From Candidatus Manganitrophus noduliformans (GTDB taxonomy: Bacteria > Nitrospirota > Nitrospiria > SBBL01 > Manganitrophaceae), in NCBI RefSeq assembly GCF_012184425.1, contig NZ_VTOW01000004.1, forward strand, positions 248,001-312,000: DNA of 64,000 bases, given 5' to 3'. Positions 18,339-27,659 of this stretch are shown in pieces. A program made the translations under genes and the position numbers. Position 1 is the stretch's first letter. Each line of letters begins with the position of its first letter. The notes below the pieces were generated by a model that saw only the letters and a list, made by a program, of their open reading frames with translations, did no database searches and was not told where the DNA came from.

Positions 18339-18863
18339 ATGCTGGTCGAACCAAACGAGATTGCAACCGAAAAAAGCGCGCGCCAACGGACCCGTCCCTG
18401 GTTCGAGATCCGCTCCTCTAAAATCCAGGGGTCCGGCGCCTTCGCCCTCCGGCCGATTTCAAGCGGAACGCGGATCATCGAATATACCGGAGAGCGGATC
18501 ACCCACGCGCAAGCGGACGCCCGCTACAACGACATCGAAATGGAGCGGCACCACACCTATCTCTTCGCCGTCGACGAGCAGACCGTGATCGACGCCACCC
18601 ACGAAGGGAACGACGCCCGGTACATCAACCACTCCTGCGACCCCAACTGCGAATCGGTCGTTGAAGAGGGCCGGGTCTTTATCGATGCGATCCGGGATAT
18701 CGCCGCCGGGGAAGAGCTCTTCTTCGATTACGCCTACGAAAGAGACGGGGAAGAAGACCCGGAAGCGGAGAAACGATACGCCTGCCAATGCGGCACGCCA
18801 AACTGCCGCAAAACAATCCTCGCCCCGCGCGAGGAAGAGACCGAATCAGACGACCCATCATGA
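18339..18863 (+). CDS. SET-domain protein-lysine methyltransferase
   Basis: 174-aa protein consisting almost wholly of a SET domain: GSGAFAL (31-37), YTGERI (49-54), RYINHSCDPNC (94-104), and LFFDYAY (127-133), followed by a post-SET zinc-binding tail with C149, C151 and C156. The NHS and DY motifs build the SAM pocket and the pseudo-knot, so an active enzyme is likely. In eukaryotes such enzymes modify histones; the bacterial targets are unknown. No good ribosome site is seen before 18339, so the start is uncertain. Bacterial SET genes are usually acquired. Confidence 0.9.
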   Translation: MLVEPNEIATEKSARQRTRPWFEIRSSKIQGSGAFALRPISSGTRIIEYTGERITHAQADARYNDIEMERHHTYLFAVDEQTVIDATHEGNDARYINHSCDPNCESVVEEGRVFIDAIRDIAAGEELFFDYAYERDGEEDPEAEKRYACQCGTPNCRKTILAPREEETESDDPS

Positions 18864-19056
18864 AGGTGACCCGCCTGCGTCTGTTTTTAGAATCAAACGT
18901 TTGATCGACCCCATCAGCAATGAAGAATTCAATTCCTCATTCGTCATTCTTAATTGATCTGCTGCGACAGCGTCCCGACCTCACCCGCCTAAAATTGACA
19001 GATCGATCTCTCCCGATATACTTGGATCGAATTCTTCCCCCCTTGAAGAGGCCTCC

Positions 19057-20745
19057 ATGCAATCAGAAACAAAGTCGATCGATCCGTTCGGCCGGGCGGC
19101 GCACGTGTGCGGATGGATCGCCGCCTCCATCGGCGGCGTCGCCCTGCTCGGCTGGATGATCCGGTTTCATCTGCTCGCCAGCATCCGGCTGGAGTATATC
19201 CCGATGGCCCCCAACACCGCCCTCGCGTTTATGCTGCTGGGGAGCGCGCTCCTCATCCGCGTGCATCGTCCCGCCTGGCCGCCGGGGCAAACGTTTGGAA
19301 AGGGGGCGAGCCTCCTTGTGTTGATGCTGGCCGCCCTCACCCTCGGCCAGCATCTTTTCGGTTTCCAAATCAATATCGATCAGTGGCTGGTGAGCAGCTC
19401 CGAGAAGTTCGGCGCGGTCCTCATCGGACGGATGTCTCCCGTGACGGCGGCGAACTTCCTTCTCGCCGGCTTCTCGCTTCTTCTCGCCTTGACCGCCTCC
19501 GCGGAGAAGCCGCGCCGGCGCGGCATGGCCGCCGTCTTCGCAACGGGGGTGGTGTCGGTCGGCTCGGTCGTCATTCTGGGATATTTATATCGAACCCCGC
19601 TTCTTTACGGCGGCACGGTCATCCCGGTGGCCCTGACGACGGCGATCGCTTTTCTGGTTCTCGGCATCGGGATTGTCGCGGTCTGCGGCCCCGGCGTCTG
19701 GCCGCTCCGCTCCTGGATCGGCCGGTCTACCCAGGCGCGCTTGATGCGGGTCTTCCTCCCTTTTACGGTCGGGGTCATTTTGGTCGCCGGCTGGCTCAAT
19801 ACCCTCAGTCTCCAAAAGGTTGCGAATCCGGCGATGGTGGCGGCGCTGCTCGCGTTGGTCTCCGTTTTCGTGATGAGCGTGATTGTCTCGCAGCTCTCCC
19901 GGATCATCGGGGGGGCGATCGACCGGGCGGATGCGGAGCGCAAGGCGGCGGAAGGGGAAGTGCGGGCGTTGAATGAGGATCTGGAGCGCCGCGTCGCCGA
20001 GCGAACGGCGCAGCTTGAGGCGGCGAACAAGGAATTGGAAGCGTTCAGCTACTCCGTCTCGCATGACCTGCGGGCGCCGCTGCGCCACATCAGCGGATTC
20101 GTCGAAATGCTGCAAGAACATCAAGAGGGGCAACTCGACGAAAAGGGCCGGCGTTACATTCAGACCATCACCCGCTCGGCGGAGAAAATGGGGACCTTGA
20201 TCGACGACCTCCTCCTTTTTTCGCGGGCGGCAAAGACCGAGATGCGGATCGGCAGGGTCCGGCTTGATCGCCTTGTTCAGGAGGTGATTCAACAACTGCA
20301 GCCGGATGTCGGCGGGCGCGAGATCGCCTGGACGATCGGGCCCCTTCCCGAGGTGGAGGGGGACGCCGCCCTGCTGCGGCAGGTCTGGACCAATCTGATC
20401 GGCAACGCGGTGAAGTATACCCGAACCCGCGCCCGGGCCGAAATCGAGATCGGCGTTACCTCGAAAGGGGAAGAGGACATTTTTTTTATTCGGGACAACG
20501 GCGCGGGTTTCGACCCGAAATATGCCGGCAAGCTCTTCGGCGTTTTCCAGCGGCTGCATCGCGCCGACGAGTTCGAGGGGACCGGCATCGGGCTGGCCAA
20601 CGTCCGCCGGATCGTCCACCGCCACGGCGGCCGGACCTGGGCCGAAGGAGAGGTCGATCAAGGGGCCGTTTTTTATTTTTCGTTGCCAAAGAATTTGTTT
20701 GATGAATCGAGAGAAACGGGCCTGCGGATGGAATTGCACTCCTAA
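19057..20745 (+). CDS. Membrane-bound sensor histidine kinase, bacteriophytochrome-type core
   Basis: 562-aa protein. The first ~285 residues carry about seven or eight hydrophobic helices, a membrane sensor without recognised name. A coiled-coil linker (RALNEDLERRVAERTAQLEAANKEL) leads to HisKA with H336 in SVSHDLRAPLRHISGF and an HATPase_c domain with NLIGNAVKYT, DNGAGFD and GTGIGLANV. This kinase core is typical of bacteriophytochrome-like kinases, but no chromophore domain is present. No response regulator is adjacent in the same direction. Confidence 0.9.
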   Translation: MQSETKSIDPFGRAAHVCGWIAASIGGVALLGWMIRFHLLASIRLEYIPMAPNTALAFMLLGSALLIRVHRPAWPPGQTFGKGASLLVLMLAALTLGQHLFGFQINIDQWLVSSSEKFGAVLIGRMSPVTAANFLLAGFSLLLALTASAEKPRRRGMAAVFATGVVSVGSVVILGYLYRTPLLYGGTVIPVALTTAIAFLVLGIGIVAVCGPGVWPLRSWIGRSTQARLMRVFLPFTVGVILVAGWLNTLSLQKVANPAMVAALLALVSVFVMSVIVSQLSRIIGGAIDRADAERKAAEGEVRALNEDLERRVAERTAQLEAANKELEAFSYSVSHDLRAPLRHISGFVEMLQEHQEGQLDEKGRRYIQTITRSAEKMGTLIDDLLLFSRAAKTEMRIGRVRLDRLVQEVIQQLQPDVGGREIAWTIGPLPEVEGDAALLRQVWTNLIGNAVKYTRTRARAEIEIGVTSKGEEDIFFIRDNGAGFDPKYAGKLFGVFQRLHRADEFEGTGIGLANVRRIVHRHGGRTWAEGEVDQGAVFYFSLPKNLFDESRETGLRMELHS

Positions 20746-20782
20746 TCCGTCGTTCCAAATCCTGCTTCATCCTCGTTGATTT

Positions 20783-22864
20783 TCACAGATTCCATCCTTT
20801 GGCCGGCGCCGTATCGGTGAACCAGGCATTCAGCTCGGACGGGGGAAGGGGAGGGCTGATGTGATATCCCTGCGCCGCGTCGCAGTCGAGCGCGGCGAGT
20901 TTTTCCAGCACCTCTTCGCTTTCCACCCCCTCCGCCACCACTTTGAGGCCGAGATTGTGGGTGAGCTCGATCGTCGAGCGGACGATGATGGCATCCTCTT
21001 CGTCGGTCGCCATTTCCTTCACGAACGATTTGTCGATTTTGATCTGATGGACCGGCAGCTTTTTCAGATACCCTAAAGAGGAATACCCGGTGCCGAAATC
21101 GTCGATCGAGAGCTGAATGTCCATGTTGTTCAGATGGGTTAAGGTCTCCATCGCCTGCGCGGGGTTGACCATCAGGGCGCTTTCGGTGATTTCCAGATTC
21201 AGAGAGGCCGATCCCACGCCGCTGGCCTCCAACAATTCCGCGATTTGATCCGGAAGTTTCGGATCTTCAAGGTTCCGAGCGGATAAATTGACCGCCACAT
21301 TGGGAGCCTTCCCTTCCCGCTGCCAAATCTTGCATTGAGCGAGCGCGGTCTTCACCACCCAAAGGGTGAGCGGTTGAATGAGTCCGGAATGTTCCGCAGT
21401 CGTAATGAATTGATCGGGGGGGATCACACCGTACTGAGGATGTTGCCAGCGGACCAGCGCCTCCACCCCGATCACCCGTCGGGTCCAGAGGTGGATCTTG
21501 GGCTGATAGACCAGAAAGAGATGGTTGTTCTCAATCGCCTCGCGCAGCTCTCCGAGGAGGGCGAGGCGGCGCGGGCTGTGTTTGTCCACCTTCGAGGAGT
21601 AAAGGGCGACCCCTTTTTTGTTCTCCTTGGCGACATACATGGCGATGTCGGCGTGCTGAATCAGGCTGTCGGGATTTTCGCCGTGCTCCGGCGAGAGGGC
21701 GATGCCGATGCTCGCCTCGATCACGATCGGAATCCCTTCGATCAAAAAAGGCTTCTCCAAGGCTTTGAGAAGCCGGCCCGCGGCGAGGGCCGCCTGTTCG
21801 GAATCGATCCGGGGGAGCATCACGGCGAATTCATCCCCGCCCAAACGTGCGATCGTATCGGAGGGTTGCAGGACCGCGTGCAGCCGCGGCCCGATCTGTT
21901 GCAATAACGCGTCGCCCCGATGGTGCCCCAGGGTGTCGTTGATCTCTCTGAAGCGGTCTAAATCAAGAAGGAGCAGGCCGACCGATTTATTTTCATCGGC
22001 GGCGGCCGGAATCGCCTGCTGCAGCCGGTCGTGTAAAAGGGTTCGGCTGGGAAGAGCGGTCAGGGTGTCGTAATAGGCCATCTGTTTGATCGTCGCCTCC
22101 GCGCGCTTGCGCTCGGTGATGTCGGCGATGATCCACATGACGCCGCTGATCTCTCCCTTGTTGTTGCAGAGAAGGGAGGTGGAGATGCTGGTGTCGATCA
22201 AGACGCCGTCTTTCCTTTTATACCGGCGCTCCAAGTTGACGAATCGCTTCACCTCCCTGTCCCGGGTCTCTTTCTTTGTCTCTTCCGGGCGAATGGGGAT
22301 CGGACGTCCCAGGACCTCCCGCGCGCTCCAGCCGAGGATCTGCTCGGCGGCCGGATTCCACATCCGAACATTTCCAGTCGGATCGATCACAATGATGGCG
22401 AGCGGCGACGACTGGACGACCGCCTCCAGGGTCTGATTGCTCTCCTGAAGCGCTTCCTCCGCTTTCTTCCGCTCCCGCCGCACCTCGGCTTCACGCAGCT
22501 CCCGGTTTACGGCGGGAATCAGCCGTTTTAAATTCCCTTTGATGATGTAGTCATCGGCACCCGCCTTCATCGCCGCCACGGCCCGGTCTTCCCCGATCGT
22601 CCCCGACACGAAAAGAAAGGGGGTGTCGTTCCCGCGCTCTCTCAAGAGGGCCAGCGCTTCCGTTCCTTTAAATTGCGGCATCGTGTAATCGGAGAAGACG
22701 ATGTCCCACCGACGGTTGTCCAACGCCGCTTGCAGCGATTCCCGCGTTTCAACCCGTTCATGGATCGGGTCATACCCCCCTTTCTGAAGTTCCCGCAACA
22801 GCAGCTCGGTATCTTCTTCGGAGTCTTCGACGATAAGGGTATGAATCTGAATCGGTAAGGCCAT
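20783..22864 (-). CDS. Response regulator with PAS, GGDEF and EAL domains
   Basis: 693-aa cyclic-di-GMP turnover protein. REC domain (about 6-130) with D59 in FSDYTMP; PAS with PAC (about 140-262); GGDEF domain with the intact active site GGDEF at 342-346; EAL domain with E468 in GVEALVRWQ, plus NLEITES and DDFGTGYSSL, so both activities look possible. The product could make and degrade c-di-GMP under control of a phosphorelay. It converges with the kinase gene at 19057-20745, which stops 37 bases away, hinting at a functional pair. Confidence 0.93.
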   Translation of the reverse strand: MALPIQIHTLIVEDSEEDTELLLRELQKGGYDPIHERVETRESLQAALDNRRWDIVFSDYTMPQFKGTEALALLRERGNDTPFLFVSGTIGEDRAVAAMKAGADDYIIKGNLKRLIPAVNRELREAEVRRERKKAEEALQESNQTLEAVVQSSPLAIIVIDPTGNVRMWNPAAEQILGWSAREVLGRPIPIRPEETKKETRDREVKRFVNLERRYKRKDGVLIDTSISTSLLCNNKGEISGVMWIIADITERKRAEATIKQMAYYDTLTALPSRTLLHDRLQQAIPAAADENKSVGLLLLDLDRFREINDTLGHHRGDALLQQIGPRLHAVLQPSDTIARLGGDEFAVMLPRIDSEQAALAAGRLLKALEKPFLIEGIPIVIEASIGIALSPEHGENPDSLIQHADIAMYVAKENKKGVALYSSKVDKHSPRRLALLGELREAIENNHLFLVYQPKIHLWTRRVIGVEALVRWQHPQYGVIPPDQFITTAEHSGLIQPLTLWVVKTALAQCKIWQREGKAPNVAVNLSARNLEDPKLPDQIAELLEASGVGSASLNLEITESALMVNPAQAMETLTHLNNMDIQLSIDDFGTGYSSLGYLKKLPVHQIKIDKSFVKEMATDEEDAIIVRSTIELTHNLGLKVVAEGVESEEVLEKLAALDCDAAQGYHISPPLPPSELNAWFTDTAPAKGWNL

Positions 22865-23165
22865 GTTTACCTCTCAGTGGATGTTATTTGGATCTTCTGT
22901 CGCGCCGTCGTGATTTCGTGGATTCTGTCGAAATAGACCCGGTCGGATCACTCGTGTTCGATTCAAGAGGCGAGGGCGCGGATTGATGCCGATTAGTATA
23001 CCATTCAGGAGTGAGACGCGCGCCGTTGATGATATGGAATTAATCGGAAGGGACCGCCGTTGGTTGGAAGATATCTTTCACCGCTGTTTTACCAAGATCA
23101 AAAATAGGAGCGGTTTTTTACTACAGGGAAGAAGGTGGAAAAATAAGATCGAGGCCTAAACAAGA

Positions 23166-23195
23166 GCGAATCGGCGCCTGAAAACGCCGATTCGC
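23166..23195 (-). terminator. Likely terminator of the small membrane protein gene
   Basis: Perfect 11-bp inverted repeat (GCGAATCGGCG and its complement) around an 8-base loop, just past the stop at 23209. On the minus strand it is followed by TCTTGTTT, only moderately U-rich. The remainder of 22865-23165 shows no gene. Confidence 0.55.
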
Positions 23196-23208
23196 TCCGG
23201 CTGAAAAC

Positions 23209-23478
23209 TTACTTTCCAAGCAGGCTGTAGTCCATGGTCCAGAGCATCCAGGCGAAGAGGATCAGTGAGCCAAAGAGGGTCAGAGAAGCGCCATACCGGT
23301 GCATTCCCTCATAGACTAGATCGAGTCCGGGGGCGACAATCGATTGGGACCATTGATCGGCCATCCACTGTCTCCATCCACCCACCTTCTCACTTCCTCT
23401 TCCGCCGACATTGCGGACGCTCCCGAGGCCCGGGGAGGACTTGCCTGCAGGAGCAGGGAAGGTCTTCATCGGCCACAT
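23209..23478 (-). CDS. Small single-pass membrane protein, IVAPG family (paralog 1)
   Basis: 89-aa protein with a hydrophilic, glycine-rich N-terminal half and one transmembrane helix (about 65-83). The central segment SQSIVAPGLDLVYEGMHRYG aligns with the protein at 33766-33966 (KTIVAPGIDALFDIMHKYG), including the start of the helix. ATG 23478 was chosen because a strong AAAGGAGGTGAG ribosome site precedes it; the longer open frame is a shadow of the hsp20 gene. It follows two small heat-shock genes on the same strand. Function unknown; a subunit of a membrane complex is possible. Confidence 0.75.
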   Translation of the reverse strand: MWPMKTFPAPAGKSSPGLGSVRNVGGRGSEKVGGWRQWMADQWSQSIVAPGLDLVYEGMHRYGASLTLFGSLILFAWMLWTMDYSLLGK

Positions 23479-23545
23479 TGCACGCTCACCTCCTTTCGGT
23501 TTGAGAGAAGCGCAGTCACCGCGCCGCATCAGGTCCGCAGAAACA

Positions 23546-24019
23546 TTATTTCGTTTCGATTTTAATTTCCTTCGGCATCGCCTCGCTCGATTTCGGCAGC
23601 TCCACCGTGAGGATCCCATTTTTAAAGGTGGCCCGGATCTGATCCTGATTAACCGCCGAGGGGAGGGGGATCTCTCGGGAGAAGCTTCCGTAGCAGCGCT
23701 CGTTATAGTAATAATTCCGCTCCTCTTTCTCCTCTTCCTGCTTGACTTCCCCCCGGAGCTGAAGCGTATGATCGGCGAGCGAGATGTGAATGTTGTCCTT
23801 GTCAAAACCGGGGACTTCGGCCTTCACCACGTAACGGTCCTTCTCCTCATACATGTCGATCGAAGGCAACGCGACGCCTCCGAAAGGGGAGCGATCCCAC
23901 CCGGTTAAATCTCGAAAGTCTCTGAAGAAATTCTCAAAGATATTCTCCATCTCACGACGGGAATTCAATGCTCCCGGCACGCGGGAGCGCCGTCGCGGCA
24001 ACAATTGTCCGAAAGCCAT
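23546..24019 (-). CDS. Small heat-shock protein (Hsp20), copy 1
   Basis: 157-aa protein with a central alpha-crystallin domain (about 45-150): PSIDMYEEKDRYVVKAEVPG, an ERCYGSFSREIPLP strand region and the closing ATFKNGILTVELPK. The C-terminal tail has an IKIE motif that could serve as the I-x-I oligomerisation anchor. It acts as an ATP-independent holdase. ATG 24019 has AAGGAGGTG upstream. It lies 38 bases downstream of the second Hsp20 gene on the same strand. Confidence 0.92.
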   Translation of the reverse strand: MAFGQLLPRRRSRVPGALNSRREMENIFENFFRDFRDLTGWDRSPFGGVALPSIDMYEEKDRYVVKAEVPGFDKDNIHISLADHTLQLRGEVKQEEEKEERNYYYNERCYGSFSREIPLPSAVNQDQIRATFKNGILTVELPKSSEAMPKEIKIETK

Positions 24020-24057
24020 CGCACACCTCCTTGTTAAAATGGACACAGTTAAATTAT

Positions 24058-24468
24058 TTATCCTTCGATCACGATTTGCCTCGGTTTCGCCTCCGCTTTC
24101 TTCGGCAAGGTGATCGAGAGGACCCCGTTCTCACAATGGGCCTTCACTTCCTTGGTATTTACATAGGCCGGCAGCAGGACCGTTCGCAAGAAGGGGCCGC
24201 CGGCACGTTCGGCGGAGAAGAATTTGGTATTTCCGCCGTAGCTCAGTTTCCGCTCTCCCCCGAACCAGAGCAGGTCCCCTTTGACCTTTATCGCGATCGA
24301 CTTGGGATCGACGCCGGGCAAATCAGCGACGATATTGAGATGATCCTCATCTTCATAGACATCGACCGCGGGGCTCCAGGTAGAGACCAAATCGGCCTGT
24401 CCCTCTTGAAAGAGGGGATCGGTTAATTCTGCTAAATCGACAAGTGGTTTTACGCTAAGAGACGTCAT
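24058..24468 (-). CDS. Small heat-shock protein (Hsp20), divergent copy 2
   Basis: 136-aa alpha-crystallin-domain protein, clearly different from its neighbour: WSPAVDVYEDEDHLNIVADL, the GERKLSYG loop and the GVLSITLPKKAEAKPR closing segment. It ends in QIVIEG, giving an I-x-I anchor. A GAGGAGGTGA ribosome site precedes ATG 24468. First gene of a likely three-gene minus-strand operon (two Hsp20 genes and the small membrane protein). Confidence 0.9.
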   Translation of the reverse strand: MTSLSVKPLVDLAELTDPLFQEGQADLVSTWSPAVDVYEDEDHLNIVADLPGVDPKSIAIKVKGDLLWFGGERKLSYGGNTKFFSAERAGGPFLRTVLLPAYVNTKEVKAHCENGVLSITLPKKAEAKPRQIVIEG

Positions 24469-24958
24469 GGCAAATCACCTCCTCATTTTAGGCCGGTGCG
24501 GCGCTTCTGCGGCGGATTGCGACACCGGGCGGTAAGGATTTCCACTTTACTGAGCCATGAGGGGGAGAGAGGTTTAGAGGATAGACGAAGCTTCCGGACG
24601 ATCCGCGCCGGGCACCTGACGCCCCTGTTTTGCCGGGCTGTTTAGAGAAATCCCGGCAGATGATGCGCGAGAGGGATTGGAGCCGGAGAGCGACCAAAAA
24701 TTTAAGATCTTCCTCTGGTAGGGAGTATCCTCCCACCCCTCATGCCTCCGATATAAATCTCCACGAAAAGATGTCAAGGGGAGAGCCATGCGCCGCTGTT
24801 CCCCCCTTGACTCGATTTGTGCGGCGATTATATCTCCGCTCAGAAACACCCAGACCGGACAGCGGTCCTGTGCCGCTTGGATTGTTCCGGTTGAGCATGA
24901 AAGGCAGTGGGGTGTTTCGGATAAAAGTTCAACGTTCCATCTAAAGGAGGTGTTGTCT

Positions 24959-25525
24959 ATGAAGTGGCTCAAACCAATTTCAATCTGTCTATTCTTGCTT
25001 GCGATTGTTTTGGCGCCCCTCTCGGCGCAGGGAGGGGATCTCTTCAACGGCGGACCTCACTTAAAGCCTGAAAGCCAGGCGATCCATCGAACGATCATCG
25101 GAGAGGTCCAAAAGATCAACAGAGGGTTGGTCTACGTGAAGACTCAGGAAGGGACCACCCGGAGCTTCCCGATCGAGGAAGCGAAAAAGGAGGGAATTCC
25201 CTGGATTCAGAAGGGAGACCTTTTGACGTTGGAAATCGATGAAGGAAATCTGATTATCGACATCCACAAACAGGAGGCGGTTGCGAAAACGATCGAATCG
25301 GCCGGGAGAATGGCGGCCGGCCATCAACATCAAATCTTAAGAGGCGCGCTTGATTCCTTTGATCCGCTCGGGAAGAAAGTGTCCCTCCGGCTTGACAGAG
25401 GCGAGACCCGGGCGTTCGAGGTGAAGGTCCCGGTGCTGACGAAATTAAACGGTGTACAGCCAGGGACCCGCGTCGCCCTGGAGGTGGATGAAGAAGGGCG
25501 GGTCATGGATGCACATCGAGGTTGA
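24959..25525 (+). CDS. Exported hypothetical protein
   Basis: 188-aa protein with a Sec signal peptide (MKWLKPISICLFLLAIVLAP..., cleavage near residue 25) and then two similar beta-rich units. The first has IIGEVQKINRGLVYVKTQEG and LTLEIDEGNLIIDIHK; the second LDSFDPLGKKVSLRLDRG and VALEVDEEGRVMDAHRG. The repeated plan looks like two small OB- or SH3-like barrels. ATG 24959 is preceded by AAAGGAGGTG; upstream open-frame starts were rejected. Divergent from the Hsp20 operon. Not recognised; probably periplasmic. Confidence 0.75.
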   Translation: MKWLKPISICLFLLAIVLAPLSAQGGDLFNGGPHLKPESQAIHRTIIGEVQKINRGLVYVKTQEGTTRSFPIEEAKKEGIPWIQKGDLLTLEIDEGNLIIDIHKQEAVAKTIESAGRMAAGHQHQILRGALDSFDPLGKKVSLRLDRGETRAFEVKVPVLTKLNGVQPGTRVALEVDEEGRVMDAHRG

Positions 25526-25530
25526 TCGTC

Positions 25531-25556
25531 TCCCGCCGGGCGAAGGTCCGGCGGGA
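25531..25556. terminator. Hairpin between convergent genes
   Basis: Nine-bp inverted repeat TCCCGCCGG / CCGGCGGGA around an 8-base loop between the convergent ends of the exported protein gene and the response regulator gene. No T-run follows, so it may work poorly or in a factor-dependent way. Confidence 0.4.
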
Positions 25557-25575
25557 CGCTCTCTCTGCGTGCGTC

Positions 25576-25986
25576 TTACTTACGCCAGAGCAGCCGATTC
25601 TTTTTGTGCAAATCGACGAATAGCGCCACTTTAGACCTTAAGGTGTCGGAATCAAAGGGTTTGAAGAGATAATCGACCGCCCCCGACAAGTCGGCTTTGA
25701 ACATCGCCTCTTCCGGGTCCATTGCGGTGACAAAGAGAATCGGAATGTCTTTTGACTGATCTCGTTGTTTGAGGCGCTTCGCCGTCTCGAATCCATCCAT
25801 CTCCGGCATCATCACATCGAGAAGGATGACGGCAAAATCCTCCTTGAGTATATATTTTAATGCCTCCATCCCGGAGGCGGCTTTCACCAAATGATACTCA
25901 GGGGACTCCAGAATCGCTTCCAATAACATAAGATTGTTGGGTTTGTCATCCACCAACAAGATATTTATTTTTTCTTCGAAGCTCAT
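25576..25986 (-). CDS. Single-domain response regulator
   Basis: 136-aa receiver domain with no output domain: acidic pocket LLVDDKP (D13, D14), phospho-acceptor D57 in LLDVMMPEMDG, and the conserved lysine in YLFKPFD. Such stand-alone receivers act as phosphorelay shuttles or by binding a target, and this subfamily often sits with hybrid kinases. Upstream, 25987-26417 contains no gene I can support. Confidence 0.9.
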   Translation of the reverse strand: MSFEEKINILLVDDKPNNLMLLEAILESPEYHLVKAASGMEALKYILKEDFAVILLDVMMPEMDGFETAKRLKQRDQSKDIPILFVTAMDPEEAMFKADLSGAVDYLFKPFDSDTLRSKVALFVDLHKKNRLLWRK

Positions 25987-26417
25987 TTTAGCCTTGTTAT
26001 ATGAGAGAGGACCGAAGTTGGCTATCCCTAAAATCGTAGCATAACTCGGAATCCAAAGAACAGAAGGAGAATGTGTATTAATTATAATAGTCTAAATGCT
26101 AATTCCAATATCCGTTGATTCCATTGATGATGAAGAACAGCCGCTGAAGTCCGTCCAGTGAAACCGGATTCCCATTCTACGCCGACCTACACCGCCTCCG
26201 CCTTATCACCCGTTTGTATTAACCCGCAAGGTGCATGGACTCTGCCTCGGCTGAAACGTTATCCTAATACCAGGAAAGGGAAGTCCGTCACTGTCTCCTC
26301 CCAATCCGGAGGAGGGTATCCTTTCCATCTCCGGCAAAATGAAGAAAACCGAAATCTTAACGCCTTTAGGAACCACGGTTTGAAAATTCTGAATGGGTCA
26401 GAACGAGGAGGATGGGT

Positions 26418-27260
26418 ATGTCGTCTAAAAACAAAAGTCACGCGAAACAGAAATCGGCCGATCTTTCCCGAGGCGAGTCTTACGCCGCGGGGATGAAGGT
26501 CAACAATATCGAACAGATTGCAGCGGTCGTCGGCGGCGGCGCACTCCTCCTTTATTACCTTCGGAAGGTGTCGTTGGCGGATGCTCTGATGGTCGGCGCG
26601 GCGGGGACCTTGTTTTATCGGGGGATGATGAATCGCCCGCTGAACATCGACGCCGCCATCCCGACCGCGCGTTTTAGCGAAGGGATCCAGACGCTGGCCG
26701 ACCGGGCCAAGGGGTGGGCGCAAGGGTGGGCCGAGGAGTTCAAGGGTAGAATTGAGCAGTTCAGAAGCAAAGACGGACCGATCCGGGTGGAAAAAAGGAT
26801 CGTCATCGCCAAATCGCCCGGGGAGATCTATTCATTCTGGCGCAATTTTGAAAATCTTCCCCTCATCATGAGCCACCTGGAATCGGTCACCCAGACTCGC
26901 GGAAAACGCTCGCACTGGATCGCAAAAGGCCCCGCCGGGGTTCCGATCGAGTGGGATGCGGAGATCACCGAGGACAAAAAGAATGAAACGATCTCCTGGC
27001 GCGCGCTGGCCGACGCGGATGTGCCGAACGAAGGGACGGTCTCTTTCGAAAAAGCGGGAGACGGGCAGACCGAACTGCGTGTTTCAATGCGATATGATCC
27101 TCCAGGCGGAGAGATCGGCGCGGCGGTCGCGGAATTCTTCGGCGAAGATCCGGCCTGGAAGATCGAAGACGATCTGAACAACTTTAAAGAGGCGGTGGAG
27201 GGAGGCGAGATCATGCTGGGCACCGACAAGTCGTATAAGTCTCGCGAGGATGGGAATTAA
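26418..27260 (+). CDS. SRPBCC-family (polyketide cyclase/dehydrase-like) protein
   Basis: 280-aa protein. The first third has a basic N-terminus and two hydrophobic segments (about 32-48 and 55-70, VGGGALLLYY and ALMVGAAGTLFY). The rest, from about 120, is a START/SRPBCC fold: VEKRIVIAKSPGEIYSFWRNFENLPLIM (shown here in two parts: VEKRIVIAKSPGEIYSFW, then RNFENLPLIM) followed by HWIAKGPAGVPIEWDAEI and an amphipathic C-terminal helix. These domains bind hydrophobic ligands. ATG 26418 sits at ideal distance from GAGGAGG (26404-26410). A terminator follows. Confidence 0.82.
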   Translation: MSSKNKSHAKQKSADLSRGESYAAGMKVNNIEQIAAVVGGGALLLYYLRKVSLADALMVGAAGTLFYRGMMNRPLNIDAAIPTARFSEGIQTLADRAKGWAQGWAEEFKGRIEQFRSKDGPIRVEKRIVIAKSPGEIYSFWRNFENLPLIMSHLESVTQTRGKRSHWIAKGPAGVPIEWDAEITEDKKNETISWRALADADVPNEGTVSFEKAGDGQTELRVSMRYDPPGGEIGAAVAEFFGEDPAWKIEDDLNNFKEAVEGGEIMLGTDKSYKSREDGN

Positions 27261-27304
27261 CCTCGTATTGCCTCTTCGCAATGCTTCATCTCGTCTTCAA
27301 CTGA

Positions 27305-27340
27305 AAGGGGTAGCCGTTTTCGGCCACCCCTTTTATTTTT
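27305..27340 (+). terminator. Rho-independent terminator
   Basis: Inverted repeat AAAGGGGT...GCCG TTTT CGGC...ACCCCTTTT followed by ATTTTTG, 45 bases past the SRPBCC stop codon. The stem is about 13 bp with one mismatch. Confidence 0.85.
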
Positions 27341-27415
27341 GTCGTATGGAGGATATAAAACGAGTATTTCCGTGAAGAGTAGGCATAAGTTAGTTGCACT
27401 TCAACACATCCGATT

Positions 27416-27628
27416 GAAGATTCCCCGCCGCAAGCAGCGGGGAATCTTCGACCCGAATGGAGACGAATCTATTTGTATGGTTCGCTGCGCGAACGATGTG
27501 GGCGGAGGCTTCGCCTTATTGTAATCGGCACATTCGCGCGTCTAACCCATCCCCCAAGGGGCGGGGAATGTGCCGATATCCATCAAGCGCGAAGCGCTTC
27601 TGCTCACATCGTGAGCGAAGTGAACCAT
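27416..27628. repeat. Nested palindromic element
   Basis: Three inverted repeats lie in 210 bases with no gene. A perfect 13-bp stem (27416-27428 with 27437-27449) has an 8-base loop. Then 27477-27500 pairs with 27605-27628 at 20 of 24 positions, enclosing a perfect 12-bp stem (27524-27535 with 27566-27577). Such clustered palindromes are typical of REP/MITE-like elements or structured RNA. Small open frames inside look non-coding. Confidence 0.65.
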
Positions 27629-27659
27629 GCGACGCGCGTGCGTGTTCAATGAGCGAAAT

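Noticed and set aside
23479-23805. N-terminal extension of the small membrane protein frame
   Set aside because: It is antisense-frame overlap with the hsp20 coding region on the same strand; a strong ribosome site supports the start at 23478.
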